NCBI GenBank assembly: GCA_017557425.1
Contig: JAFYYU010000016.1
Location: 186,001-250,000, forward strand
Length of the DNA: 64,000 nucleotides
Direction of reading: 5' to 3'
From: Muribaculaceae bacterium
GTDB taxonomy: Bacteria > Bacteroidota > Bacteroidia > Bacteroidales > Muribaculaceae
How positions within the stretch are numbered: the stretch's first letter is position 1; each line of letters starts with the position of its first letter. Shown here piece by piece: positions 8,480 to 15,884 of the stretch. The notes under the pieces were generated by a model. It did no database searches. It was not told where the DNA came from and worked only from the letters and a program-made list of their open reading frames with translations. Both the position numbers and the translations under genes were made by a program.

Positions 8480-9283
8480 TCATTGCACCAGGTCGAGGAG
8501 TTCCGTCGCGATGCCGGGACAAGCGGCCAAGATGCAGATGCCGTGGTCGTTGCGGTAGCGCTTGACGGTGGCGCCGGCCTCCAGTGCGATGAGTTCTCCG
8601 GCACAGGCATCCCACTCCTTGAGGTTGAGTTCCCAGTAGCCGTCGAGCCAGCCGGCGGCGACGTAGCACAAGTCCATGGCCGCCGAACCGAGCCGCCTGA
8701 TGCCTCTCACGCGGGGCATCACACGGGCAAAACGGTCCAAGTTGTTGTCGGGGTTGGTCGCTTTGTCATAGGGGAAGCCCGTAGAAATCACTGCCCGCTG
8801 CAACTCGGTGGTGTCCTTGGCCTGCAAGCGGCCGTAAGGACCGTATGCACCTTTTCCCTTGATGGCATAGAATTCCTCGTCGAGTGTCGGGGCATAGACG
8901 TAGCCCATGCGGGTCTCTCCAGCCACTTTCAAGCCGATGGAAATGCAGTAGGTGGCTATGCCCGCACTGTAGTTTACGGTACCGTCGAGCGGGTCGATAA
9001 TCCATTGGCACCTGGCGTGACGGTGGTCGTCACCGCTCTCTTCGCTCAGGACAGCATGGTCGGGAAACAGGTCATGGATTAAATCTAGGATGAGCCGTTC
9101 GCTGGCTTTATCAGCCTCGGTGACAATGTCGTAGGCGTTGCCCTTGTCCTGGATGCCCAAATCACGCCGCCTGAAGTAGTTTCTCAATACTTTTCCAGCC
9201 TGATGACCCATTTGTTGCGCGAGATGGAGCCATTCAAGTTCTTGTGGAGTGAAATTTTTTTCATCAATAATGTTTTTCATCAT
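8480..9283 (-). CDS. inositol monophosphatase family protein
   Basis: 267 residues with all signatures of the metal-dependent sugar phosphatase superfamily: DIVTEADK (52-59), EESG (81-84), DPLDGT (97-102) with metal ligands Glu81, Asp97 and Asp100, and the C-terminal WDACAG (near 225). It hydrolyses a phosphate monoester, with inositol-1-phosphate, 3'-phosphoadenosine phosphate and fructose-1,6-bisphosphate among the possible substrates. The motif spacing fits the SuhB/IMPase branch better than CysQ, but the substrate is not certain. Two adjacent ATG codons are possible starts, the second being equally good. No -7 box is obvious upstream, so it may depend on read-through from the Lrp gene. 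Confidence 0.88.
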   Translation of the reverse strand: MMKNIIDEKNFTPQELEWLHLAQQMGHQAGKVLRNYFRRRDLGIQDKGNAYDIVTEADKASERLILDLIHDLFPDHAVLSEESGDDHRHARCQWIIDPLDGTVNYSAGIATYCISIGLKVAGETRMGYVYAPTLDEEFYAIKGKGAYGPYGRLQAKDTTELQRAVISTGFPYDKATNPDNNLDRFARVMPRVRGIRRLGSAAMDLCYVAAGWLDGYWELNLKEWDACAGELIALEAGATVKRYRNDHGICILAACPGIATELLDLVQ

Positions 9284-9313
9284 GCTTCTAGTATAATATA
9301 AACCTGAAACTAA

Positions 9314-9341
9314 TAAAAAGGGAGCGATAACCTCGCCCCCT
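9314..9341 (-). terminator. terminator of the Lrp-family gene
   Basis: On the minus strand GGGnGCGA, loop GGTTA, TCGCTCCC, then TTTTTATT. It lies directly after the Lrp stop codon. Confidence 0.75.
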
Positions 9342-9348
9342 TGATTCC

Positions 9349-9831
9349 TTATTCAACCACTGGTTCCTCGCCCTCTGGAGCGATGGGGATTTGGCGTTTG
9401 AACACTTCCTTGAATGTGATCAGCGTCTCGCTGCGTCCCAATCCCATCTTCATGAAACGGTTATGGATGACTTGCAGCAGGTGGTCATTGTTCTTGGCAT
9501 AAAGCTTGATGAACAGGTCATACTTACCTGTGGTGAAGTAGCATTCCACTACCTCGGGAACGGTTTTGAGCCGTGCCACTACTTCATCAAACTTTGAGGG
9601 GTCGTTGAGGAAAAAGCCGATGTAGGCACAGGTCTGGTATCCTACCGAAGCCGGATTGATCAACGAGATGGAACCGTTGATGACACCCATATTATAGAGT
9701 TTCTGAATGCGCTGATGGATAGCAGCACCCGAAACGTTACACGCCCTGGCAATTTCCAGATAGGGCTTGCGGGCATTGAGGGACAACATCTTTAAAATTT
9801 TGTAGTCAAGTGAATCAAGTTTAGTAGCCAT
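9349..9831 (-). CDS. Lrp/AsnC family transcriptional regulator
   Basis: 160 residues: an N-terminal winged helix (LDYKILKMLSLNARKPYLEI, recognition helix around VSGAAIHQRIQKL, 8-60) followed by the RAM ligand-binding domain (about 70-150). Such proteins assemble into octamers or larger and sense amino acids. The gene is alone, with a -7 box TATATTTG at 9947-9954 (minus) and thus a leader of about 110 bases, long enough for feedback binding. The C-terminal tail IPIAPEGEEPVVE is acidic and probably disordered. Targets cannot be read from this window. Confidence 0.92.
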   Translation of the reverse strand: MATKLDSLDYKILKMLSLNARKPYLEIARACNVSGAAIHQRIQKLYNMGVINGSISLINPASVGYQTCAYIGFFLNDPSKFDEVVARLKTVPEVVECYFTTGKYDLFIKLYAKNNDHLLQVIHNRFMKMGLGRSETLITFKEVFKRQIPIAPEGEEPVVE

Positions 9832-10101
9832 AAGTGTTATAGTTTTAAAGTGTAAATGATTCTAATAAATTGATTAGTAATGAATTAAGTTGATTTCTAG
9901 GCAGCAAAACATCACAAATTGGACAATGATGCTGGGGATTCGGCCACAAATATACAACAATATTTCGTAAAATAGTGACAAATTATAATAAAATTTTAAA
10001 AAATCTTTTTACATCGCAACTTTTTATTCTTTGGGTAATGAGATTTATCCCGCCAGTGGTCTTTTTCCCTTGTGGGTATGGCGTATTCGAAGGAGTTTTT
10101 G

Positions 10102-10109
10102 TAATTTTG
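10102..10109 (+). promoter_or_regulatory. -7 box of prmC-ribD
   Basis: TAATTTTG ends only 7 bases before the prmC start codon, so the mRNA would be nearly leaderless. No TTTG is seen at the usual -33 distance. Confidence 0.5.
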
Positions 10110-10116
10110 CCCCATC

Positions 10117-10959
10117 ATGATACTTAAAGAAGCAATAGAACAACTGCGCGACGGATTGGCTGGAATAGTCGAGCCGCATGAGGCGCAAGCGATGATTCGT
10201 GTCATCTGTGAAGACGTTTTCAACTACGATCCCGTCGATGTGGCCTTGCGCCAGGAGAGCGAGTTGCCCGAGTTTGCCCAGCAGCGCGTCAGCGATATCG
10301 TTTCCAGGCTGCAGCGTCACGAGCCGTTGCAGTACATCGTGGGCAGTGCACGCTTTCATGGGCACAAGTTCAAGGTGACACCTGCCGTCCTCATCCCGCG
10401 CCCTGAGACCGAGCAACTGGTGGATCTCATCGTGGACAAGAACCCGTCCAGCGACCTGCGGGTGCTGGATATGGGGACCGGTAGCGGATGCATCGCCATC
10501 TCGCTGGCACGGGCACTGAAGTTCGCGAGGGTCGATGCGCTGGATGTGTCACGTGACGCGTTGTCCGTAGCACGTGAAAATGCCGCCGCTTTGAAGGTCA
10601 AGGTGCGGTTTTTCGAGAGCGACATGCTGCTGCCGCAACCGGCCGCAACCTACGACATCATTGTGAGCAATCCCCCTTATATCTGTTGGAGTGAGCGCGA
10701 GTCGATGGAGCGGAATGTGAAGGATTACGAGCCGGGGCAGGCCTTGTTTGTACCCGATAACGACCCGCTGTTGTTCTACAAGAGCATTGCCCCCTATGCC
10801 ATGCAATCCCTCGAAAAGGGCGGGCGTCTGTATCTGGAAATCAACCAGCGTTTTGGCGCCGAGGTGAAGCGCTTGCTTGGGGAAAACGGCTTTGACGAGG
10901 TGCGCATTATCGAGGACAGTTACGGCAAGGTGCGCTTTGCCGCCGCAGTCAAGGGTTAG
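10117..10959 (+). CDS. prmC: peptide chain release factor N5-glutamine methyltransferase
   Basis: 280 residues. It methylates the Gln of the GGQ motif in release factors RF1 and RF2 using S-adenosylmethionine. An N-terminal helical domain (1-90) precedes the methyltransferase fold, which has the SAM-binding VLDMGTGSGCIAIS (about 112-125) and the catalytic NPPY (near 184). Length is normal. The next gene, ribD, begins two bases after the stop codon, so the two are translationally linked. The mRNA leader is almost absent (see the -7 box). Confidence 0.95.
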   Translation: MILKEAIEQLRDGLAGIVEPHEAQAMIRVICEDVFNYDPVDVALRQESELPEFAQQRVSDIVSRLQRHEPLQYIVGSARFHGHKFKVTPAVLIPRPETEQLVDLIVDKNPSSDLRVLDMGTGSGCIAISLARALKFARVDALDVSRDALSVARENAAALKVKVRFFESDMLLPQPAATYDIIVSNPPYICWSERESMERNVKDYEPGQALFVPDNDPLLFYKSIAPYAMQSLEKGGRLYLEINQRFGAEVKRLLGENGFDEVRIIEDSYGKVRFAAAVKG

Positions 10960-10961
10960 TC

Positions 10962-11999
10962 ATGTTCCCGATTGACGAAAATTACATGCGCCGTGCGCTG
11001 CAGCTGGCGCGCCAGGGAGCGGGTCACACTTCGCCCAACCCGATGGTCGGTGCGGTAATCGTCGCCCCTGACGGCACCATTATAGGCGAAGGATGGCATC
11101 GCAAGTGTGGCGAGGCTCATGCCGAGGTGAATGCTGTGGCCAGCGTAAAGGATCCCAACCTACTTAAAGACAGCACAATCTATGTCACGCTGGAGCCGTG
11201 CTCCCACTACGGCAAAACCCCGCCTTGTGCCCGTTTGCTCATCGAGCGGGGCATTCCCCGTGTAGTGGTTGGTTGCTTGGACCCTTTTCCCGCAGTGTCA
11301 GGCCGTGGGGTGGCGATGTTGCGTGAGGCCGGCGTGGAGGTCGTCACCGGCCTGCTGGAGCAGGAATGCCGAGCCTTGAACCGTCGTTTCTTGACCGCCC
11401 ACACCTTGGGGCGCCCTTGGGTGCAGCTCAAGTGGGCCCAGACCGCCGACGGCTTCATCGGCGTGCCTCCTCATATGGGTGAGAACCCCTTGAGGATGTC
11501 CACCCCCGTAACCATGAAACTGATGCACCGTGAGCGTGCCTTGTGCGATGCTATCGTCGTGGGTGCCGCTACCGCCAATATCGACAACCCGTCCTTGACA
11601 ACCCGTTACTGGCCAGGCAATAACCCGTTGCGCGTGGTGCTGTCGCGGAATTTGTCGTTGACCGGCAATCTGAAACTGCTCAACGACGGATTGCCTACCA
11701 TTATCTATAACGGCCTGAAGAGTGAGGTGACAGGCGCAGCCGAATATGTCAAAATGGATACCGCTGACCCCATGGAATGGCTCGCCGACCTGTATCGCCG
11801 CGGAGTGACCAGTGTGATGGTCGAGGGCGGATTACAGGTGCTGCAGCAGATGATAGACTGTGGCTTGTGGGACGAGGCTCGCATCGAGACCAGTCCCCGC
11901 CGGGTAGGGCAGGGCGTTGCTGCTCCCGCAATCGTTGGCCAGATGGCTTCACGTCACCTTATTGACAGGAACGTGATTACCTGCTTGCTCAATGCATGA
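10962..11999 (+). CDS. ribD: bifunctional riboflavin deaminase/reductase
   Basis: 345 residues catalysing the second and third steps of riboflavin synthesis: deamination of the pyrimidine and reduction of the ribosyl side chain. The deaminase domain has the zinc motifs HAEVNAV (near 52) and EPCSHYGKTPPCA (77-89). The C-terminal reductase domain (about 150-345) has QLKWAQTADGFIG at its start. It follows prmC by two bases. No FMN riboswitch is visible ahead of the pair. The first residues (FPIDENYMRRALQLAR) agree with the usual start. Confidence 0.95.
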   Translation: MFPIDENYMRRALQLARQGAGHTSPNPMVGAVIVAPDGTIIGEGWHRKCGEAHAEVNAVASVKDPNLLKDSTIYVTLEPCSHYGKTPPCARLLIERGIPRVVVGCLDPFPAVSGRGVAMLREAGVEVVTGLLEQECRALNRRFLTAHTLGRPWVQLKWAQTADGFIGVPPHMGENPLRMSTPVTMKLMHRERALCDAIVVGAATANIDNPSLTTRYWPGNNPLRVVLSRNLSLTGNLKLLNDGLPTIIYNGLKSEVTGAAEYVKMDTADPMEWLADLYRRGVTSVMVEGGLQVLQQMIDCGLWDEARIETSPRRVGQGVAAPAIVGQMASRHLIDRNVITCLLNA

Positions 12000-12231
12000 T
12001 GCCCACCATTCAGCGAAACGCCGACTATAGTACCTCACGCGAAGTCGCTAAGACGCGAAGTTTTTTTAAGATTATTCGGTTGATGAAATCACTCATCGCA
12101 TACATGTTGCTAAATGTTATGGTATTATCGATATGGAATCCGCTTCATTGAATATTGATATTTTATCGATTTTGTGGATTAGCGTGGAGGGTTTCCCCAT
12201 GTGTTGTATAACATGTTTTTAATAAGGTAAA

Positions 12232-12247
12232 TGGCATGATTTTTGCG
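12232..12247 (+). promoter_or_regulatory. sigma-54-like promoter
   Basis: TGGCATG, 4 bases, TTGCG: the -24 GG and -12 GC are at the canonical spacing of the TGGCACG-N4-TTGCA consensus. It lies 33 bases before the start codon of the small membrane protein, and no TAnnTTTG box is seen there. Confidence 0.5.
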
Positions 12248-12279
12248 CGCTAAATCATATAAGAAAGGAGGACAATGAG

Positions 12280-12537
12280 ATGTATCTGTATTGGCCATTT
12301 GATGTATTCAGTGATATTTTCTCTACCTTTGGGGTCATCGTCGGTGGCATCATTGCTTTGGTGCTTGCTTTGCTTATTATTACGTTCTATGCCGTGCTGG
12401 CTATTATTGCTGTTATGTTTATTGCATGGGTGGTCGGCTTGATATGGCAAATGGTTTGTCGATTCATGGTATGGATTTTGCCGATTGGCAAGGAATCACA
12501 TAGGTGGTTTAAAAAACAAATCAAATATCAACAATAG
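12280..12537 (+). CDS. small membrane protein of unknown function, two helices
   Basis: 85 residues with two or three closely spaced hydrophobic helices (about 15-40 and 41-70) and a basic C-terminal tail (KESHRWFKKQIKYQQ). A strong Shine-Dalgarno, AAAGGAGGA, precedes the ATG. I do not recognise the family; size and shape recall phage-shock membrane proteins such as PspG, but sequence identity is not apparent. The gene is isolated: a sigma-54-like promoter upstream and a hairpin terminator downstream make it a one-gene unit. Stress-induced membrane protection is a possible role, inferred only from promoter type and size. Confidence 0.7.
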   Translation: MYLYWPFDVFSDIFSTFGVIVGGIIALVLALLIITFYAVLAIIAVMFIAWVVGLIWQMVCRFMVWILPIGKESHRWFKKQIKYQQ

Positions 12538-12538
12538 A

Positions 12539-12573
12539 GCGGCGGTTGAAAAGATCGCCGCCTGTCTTTTAAG
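12539..12573 (+). terminator. terminator of the small membrane protein gene
   Basis: GCGGCG, an 11-base loop, CGCCGC, then TGTCTTTT. Confidence 0.75.
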
Positions 12574-12921
12574 CAATGAACTTGCTCACTTATCTATGTT
12601 ACATAAAAATGTGATTAAATAGAGCAATTACAAAGTACATCGAAAGCTACCATTGACGTAAATGGACAGCCGACATTCTCTTAATGGTTACCATGAAGCC
12701 CCACTTCGTTAAAAAGGTGTAAAAAACCGCATTTTACCGTTTATTATATTTAACGGGAGCGTTGTGAATGCCCCCGTTATAGTATCTTTACGCCCCAAAA
12801 ACGTGATCATCGACATTATTATTAAGAAAAATCGGGCCCGTGGCCGAATTTTTGCACACGGTTTGCACTATTTTTTGTAATTTTGCCGTTTGTTATAAAG
12901 CGAAAGAATTAAAACACGATA
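12574..12921. other. non-coding gap before the DUF6242-bamA operon
   Basis: No gene is seen. It holds a GC-rich hairpin AACGGGnGC/GCnCCCGTT (about 12753-12779) followed by TATCTTTA, and the TAATTTTG box at 12878-12885 that most likely serves the next gene. A TTTG at 12851-12854 is 23 bases upstream of that box, a little far for a -33 element. Confidence 0.5.
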
Positions 12922-14418
12922 ATGACACATAGGACTCCGCTATATCTGCTGTTGACGATAGTCTTTTCACTCTCGTCATTGATGTCGTTTACCTCATGCA
13001 ATAAGGATACGGACGATGACGATGTCTATTCCTACAGCACCAGCACCCAAACAACACTGATTACAGGCTTTGGACTTCAGGACGATTCCGAGGTGCTTGC
13101 CAGCCTTGACTCGGTACATTTTACTGTAGATTACGACAAGGGTTTGATATATAATGCCGACTCGCTGCCCGTGGGCACCGATATCAGCGGCTTGAAAGTG
13201 ACCGTTGAGTTCTTGAACACTGTTTCTTCGGCCATATTCAATATCACGGGTGCCACCAGCCAGGCCGATACCACGATAGAATATACCTCGTCGATGAGCA
13301 CGAAGCTCGACTTCACGGGCAAGACGGTGTTGACAGTGACATCGTATGACAAGAGCCAGGTGAAAGATTATGAAATCAAAGTGCTCGTCCACAAGGTGAA
13401 TCCCGACTTGCTGGTGTGGCCTCAGGAGTGGCGGCGTGACTTGCCGGGATACGATTCCAATGTCGTTGGACATAAAGCGGTGAAACAGGGTGACTTGTAC
13501 CGCATTATGACCTATAACGGGACGGTGTGCAACCTGTTGACAGCATCCAGTCCCAATCAGGGAACCTGGGAAAAGCAAACCCTCAATCTCCCCTTTGTCC
13601 CGCAGGTTTCTTCTTTCACCGCTACCGATGACGCCCTGTTTGTCCTGGCTCAGGACGGCGCGCTCTACACCTCGTCTGACGGTGCCGCATGGAGCACTTG
13701 CGGCGTGACGTGGCACAGTGTGCTGGGAGCCTATGACGGACGCTTGCTGGGCATCGTGGCAGGAACTGATGGCTTCTATCATGACGAGTATCCGCACCAT
13801 GACGGTTTCACCGCCTCGCTTGTCGAGGAAGGCTTCCCTGTGAGCCACTCGTCGTCGATGATCTTTACCGATAACACGTGGACTGTTTCCCAGCAGGCAA
13901 TGCTTGTGGGAGGTTATGACAGCAAGGGTGACCTGTCGAGCGACGTGTGGGGATTTGACGGAATGAACTGGGGCAAAATCAACAATAGCCATAGCCATTC
14001 ATTGCCCGCCCTCGCCGATGCGACGCTCTTCTCGTACTATACTTACAAGACGTTGTCTGGTGTGCGCCGTTATGGCCGCCAGCAGACCTGGTTCGTTATG
14101 GGTGGCCGCAAGGCCGACGGTACGCTTAATGGCAAGATATACCTGTCCAATACCCAGGGCATCATGTGGGCCGAGGCCGACAGCACAATTGCCCAACCCG
14201 GCAATATGCCCAACTTCTATGGCGCACAGGCCTTTGTGAACTTCGAGACATTGACGGCATCCGGCGCCAGTTACATGCCGCGTCGCGTCCAGTCGCTGAT
14301 TACCACTTGGGAGTGTCCCTTCATCTATCTGATGGGCGGCTATAACGATCAGGGTGCCCTGCTGCCCTATACTTGGCGAGGCGTTTATAACCGCATGACC
14401 AATTATCCTGTGTATTGA
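12922..14418 (+). CDS. DUF6242-type lipoprotein with beta-propeller-like C-terminus
   Basis: 498 residues. The signal peptide ends in a lipobox (LMSFTSC, Cys26), followed by an acidic stretch DTDDDDV, so it is a lipoprotein likely exported to the outer membrane or cell surface. An N-terminal region (about 35-165) contains GTDISGLKVTVEF and a VLTVTSYDKSQVKDYEIKV motif, as in DUF6242/DUF5018-type modules. The rest shows repeated blades (DALFVLAQDGALYTSSDGAAW, PSGTCG-type turns, MVGGYDSKGDLSSDVWGFD, FVMGGRKADGTLNG), suggesting a kelch/BNR propeller. It heads the gene string DUF6089-uppS-bamA-ompH, so a role in outer-membrane assembly is plausible but unproven. Confidence 0.8.
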   Translation: MTHRTPLYLLLTIVFSLSSLMSFTSCNKDTDDDDVYSYSTSTQTTLITGFGLQDDSEVLASLDSVHFTVDYDKGLIYNADSLPVGTDISGLKVTVEFLNTVSSAIFNITGATSQADTTIEYTSSMSTKLDFTGKTVLTVTSYDKSQVKDYEIKVLVHKVNPDLLVWPQEWRRDLPGYDSNVVGHKAVKQGDLYRIMTYNGTVCNLLTASSPNQGTWEKQTLNLPFVPQVSSFTATDDALFVLAQDGALYTSSDGAAWSTCGVTWHSVLGAYDGRLLGIVAGTDGFYHDEYPHHDGFTASLVEEGFPVSHSSSMIFTDNTWTVSQQAMLVGGYDSKGDLSSDVWGFDGMNWGKINNSHSHSLPALADATLFSYYTYKTLSGVRRYGRQQTWFVMGGRKADGTLNGKIYLSNTQGIMWAEADSTIAQPGNMPNFYGAQAFVNFETLTASGASYMPRRVQSLITTWECPFIYLMGGYNDQGALLPYTWRGVYNRMTNYPVY

Positions 14419-14425
14419 GAACCAG

Positions 14426-15097
14426 ATGAAGAAATCGTTGTACATAGTGACGTTGATGATGCTGTTTGCCCTGCAATCGGCATTGGCGCAGCAGTACAAG
14501 TATGAGGTGGGCCCCGCATTGGGTATGACAGGCTATTTGGGCGAGTGCAATAACGGCAACTTGTTCAAGCACCCCAGTGTGACGGGAGGTGCCATCTTCC
14601 GCTATGTCCACAACAGCCGTTGGGCATTCAAGGCCAACTTGAACTATGCCAACCTGCGTGGCAACAGCATGTATGACGAGACCTGGTACCCTGACGGCCT
14701 CAATTACACCAATTCAAGCAACCTCATTGACTTGGGCCTCACTGCCGAATTCAACTTCTTGAGTTATGGCCGCGGCCCCGCTTACAAGAAATACAAGCCC
14801 ATCAGCCCCTATATGGTCGCTGGTGTGGGCTTTGTCTTCGCTATGAACAATGGCCATAATCAGGCATCATTCACCATACCTATCGGCATCGGTGTGAAAT
14901 ATAAGTTCAAAGATCGCTGGAATCTGGGATTTGAATTCACGATGCGCAAGGAGTTCAGCGACCGTATCGACGGTTACAGCGACTTGTTCGGCATCAAGCA
15001 CTCGTTTGCCAAGAACACCGACTGGTACTCGTTTGCCATGTTCACGGCATCCTATGAGTTTGGTAAACGGTGCATCAAGTGTAACTATATCGAATAA
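14426..15097 (+). CDS. DUF6089 outer-membrane beta-barrel protein
   Basis: 223 residues with a signal peptide (MKKSLYIVTLMMLFALQSALA, cut before QQYKYE). The mature part alternates aromatic and polar residues as in an eight-stranded porin-like barrel: YKYEVGPALGMTGYLGE at the start, WAFKANLNYANLRGN near 70, and a final strand FTASYEFGKRCIKCNYIE. The N-terminal GxTGYLGExN pattern is characteristic of DUF6089, a Bacteroidota family nearly always encoded just before uppS and bamA. It starts 7 bases after the previous stop. Function unknown; the conserved neighbourhood suggests envelope biogenesis. The two cysteines near the C-terminus (RCIKCN) are unusual for a barrel end. Confidence 0.85.
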   Translation: MKKSLYIVTLMMLFALQSALAQQYKYEVGPALGMTGYLGECNNGNLFKHPSVTGGAIFRYVHNSRWAFKANLNYANLRGNSMYDETWYPDGLNYTNSSNLIDLGLTAEFNFLSYGRGPAYKKYKPISPYMVAGVGFVFAMNNGHNQASFTIPIGIGVKYKFKDRWNLGFEFTMRKEFSDRIDGYSDLFGIKHSFAKNTDWYSFAMFTASYEFGKRCIKCNYIE

Positions 15098-15109
15098 AGC
15101 AATTCAATC

Positions 15110-15877
15110 ATGGCATCACTCAGTGACAAGATACAACAGCTTGACCCGACACGCATCCCGCGTCATGTCGCCATTATCATGGACGGTAACGGCCGATGGG
15201 CCAAGGAACATGGCCAGGAGCGCAGCTTCGGGCACGAGAGCGGAGTGGCTACAGTAAGGCAGGCGACCGAGATCGCCAGTGAAGTCGGGGTGAAGTACCT
15301 GACACTGTACACCTTCTCGACCGAGAACTGGAACCGTCCTCAGGACGAAGTGGATGCCTTGATGAACCTGATTGTCGTGAGCATCGAGCAGCAGACGCCT
15401 GACCTGATCAAGAACAACGTGCGTCTCACTGCCATCGGCGATATGGGTCGTATGCCGGAGTTTGCAGCCAACCGCCTGCGCAAGTGCATGCAGGATACCA
15501 GCCATTGCACCGGACTGGTGTTATGCCTGGCATTGAGCTACTCCTCGCGGTGGGAAATCGTGGAAGCGTGCCGCCAGTTGGCCCGTGAGGCCGCCGATGG
15601 TGCTCTCAATCCCGATGACATTGACGATGCCATGCTGTCGAGCCACTTGGCAACCGCCAGTATGCCCGACCCCGATCTGCTCATCCGCACGGGTGGTGAC
15701 CTGCGTATCAGCAATTACCTGCTATGGCAGATCGCTTATAGCGAACTCTACTTCACTCCAAAATATTGGCCCGATTTCACTAAGGAAGATTTTGTTGAGG
15801 CAATTGCCGACTTCCAGGGGCGCGAACGCCGCTACGGTAAAACTAGCGAACAGGTTAACAACAAACAAGAAGCGTAA
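15110..15877 (+). CDS. uppS: undecaprenyl diphosphate synthase (isoprenyl transferase)
   Basis: 255 residues; condenses isopentenyl diphosphate units onto farnesyl diphosphate to make the C55 lipid carrier for peptidoglycan and surface glycans. The catalytic Asp25 lies in [12 protein letters not shown]; further signatures are [23 protein letters not shown] (about 66-77) and [20 protein letters not shown] split over 182-201. Length is typical. It sits 12 bases after the DUF6089 gene and 7 bases before bamA, joining lipid-carrier synthesis and outer-membrane assembly in one transcript. Confidence 0.96.
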   Translation: MASLSDKIQQLDPTRIPRHVAIIMDGNGRWAKEHGQERSFGHESGVATVRQATEIASEVGVKYLTLYTFSTENWNRPQDEVDALMNLIVVSIEQQTPDLIKNNVRLTAIGDMGRMPEFAANRLRKCMQDTSHCTGLVLCLALSYSSRWEIVEACRQLAREAADGALNPDDIDDAMLSSHLATASMPDPDLLIRTGGDLRISNYLLWQIAYSELYFTPKYWPDFTKEDFVEAIADFQGRERRYGKTSEQVNNKQEA

Positions 15878-15884
15878 TTTTTCA

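Noticed and set aside
12036-12068. ACGCGAAG direct repeat followed by a T-run after ribD, as a terminator
   Set aside because: The repeats are direct and not inverted, so only a 4-bp CGCG pairing is possible; too weak to call.
15585-15884. N-terminal extension of BamA into the uppS gene
   Set aside because: The extension overlaps conserved uppS codons in another frame, and the internal ATG begins a proper signal peptide.
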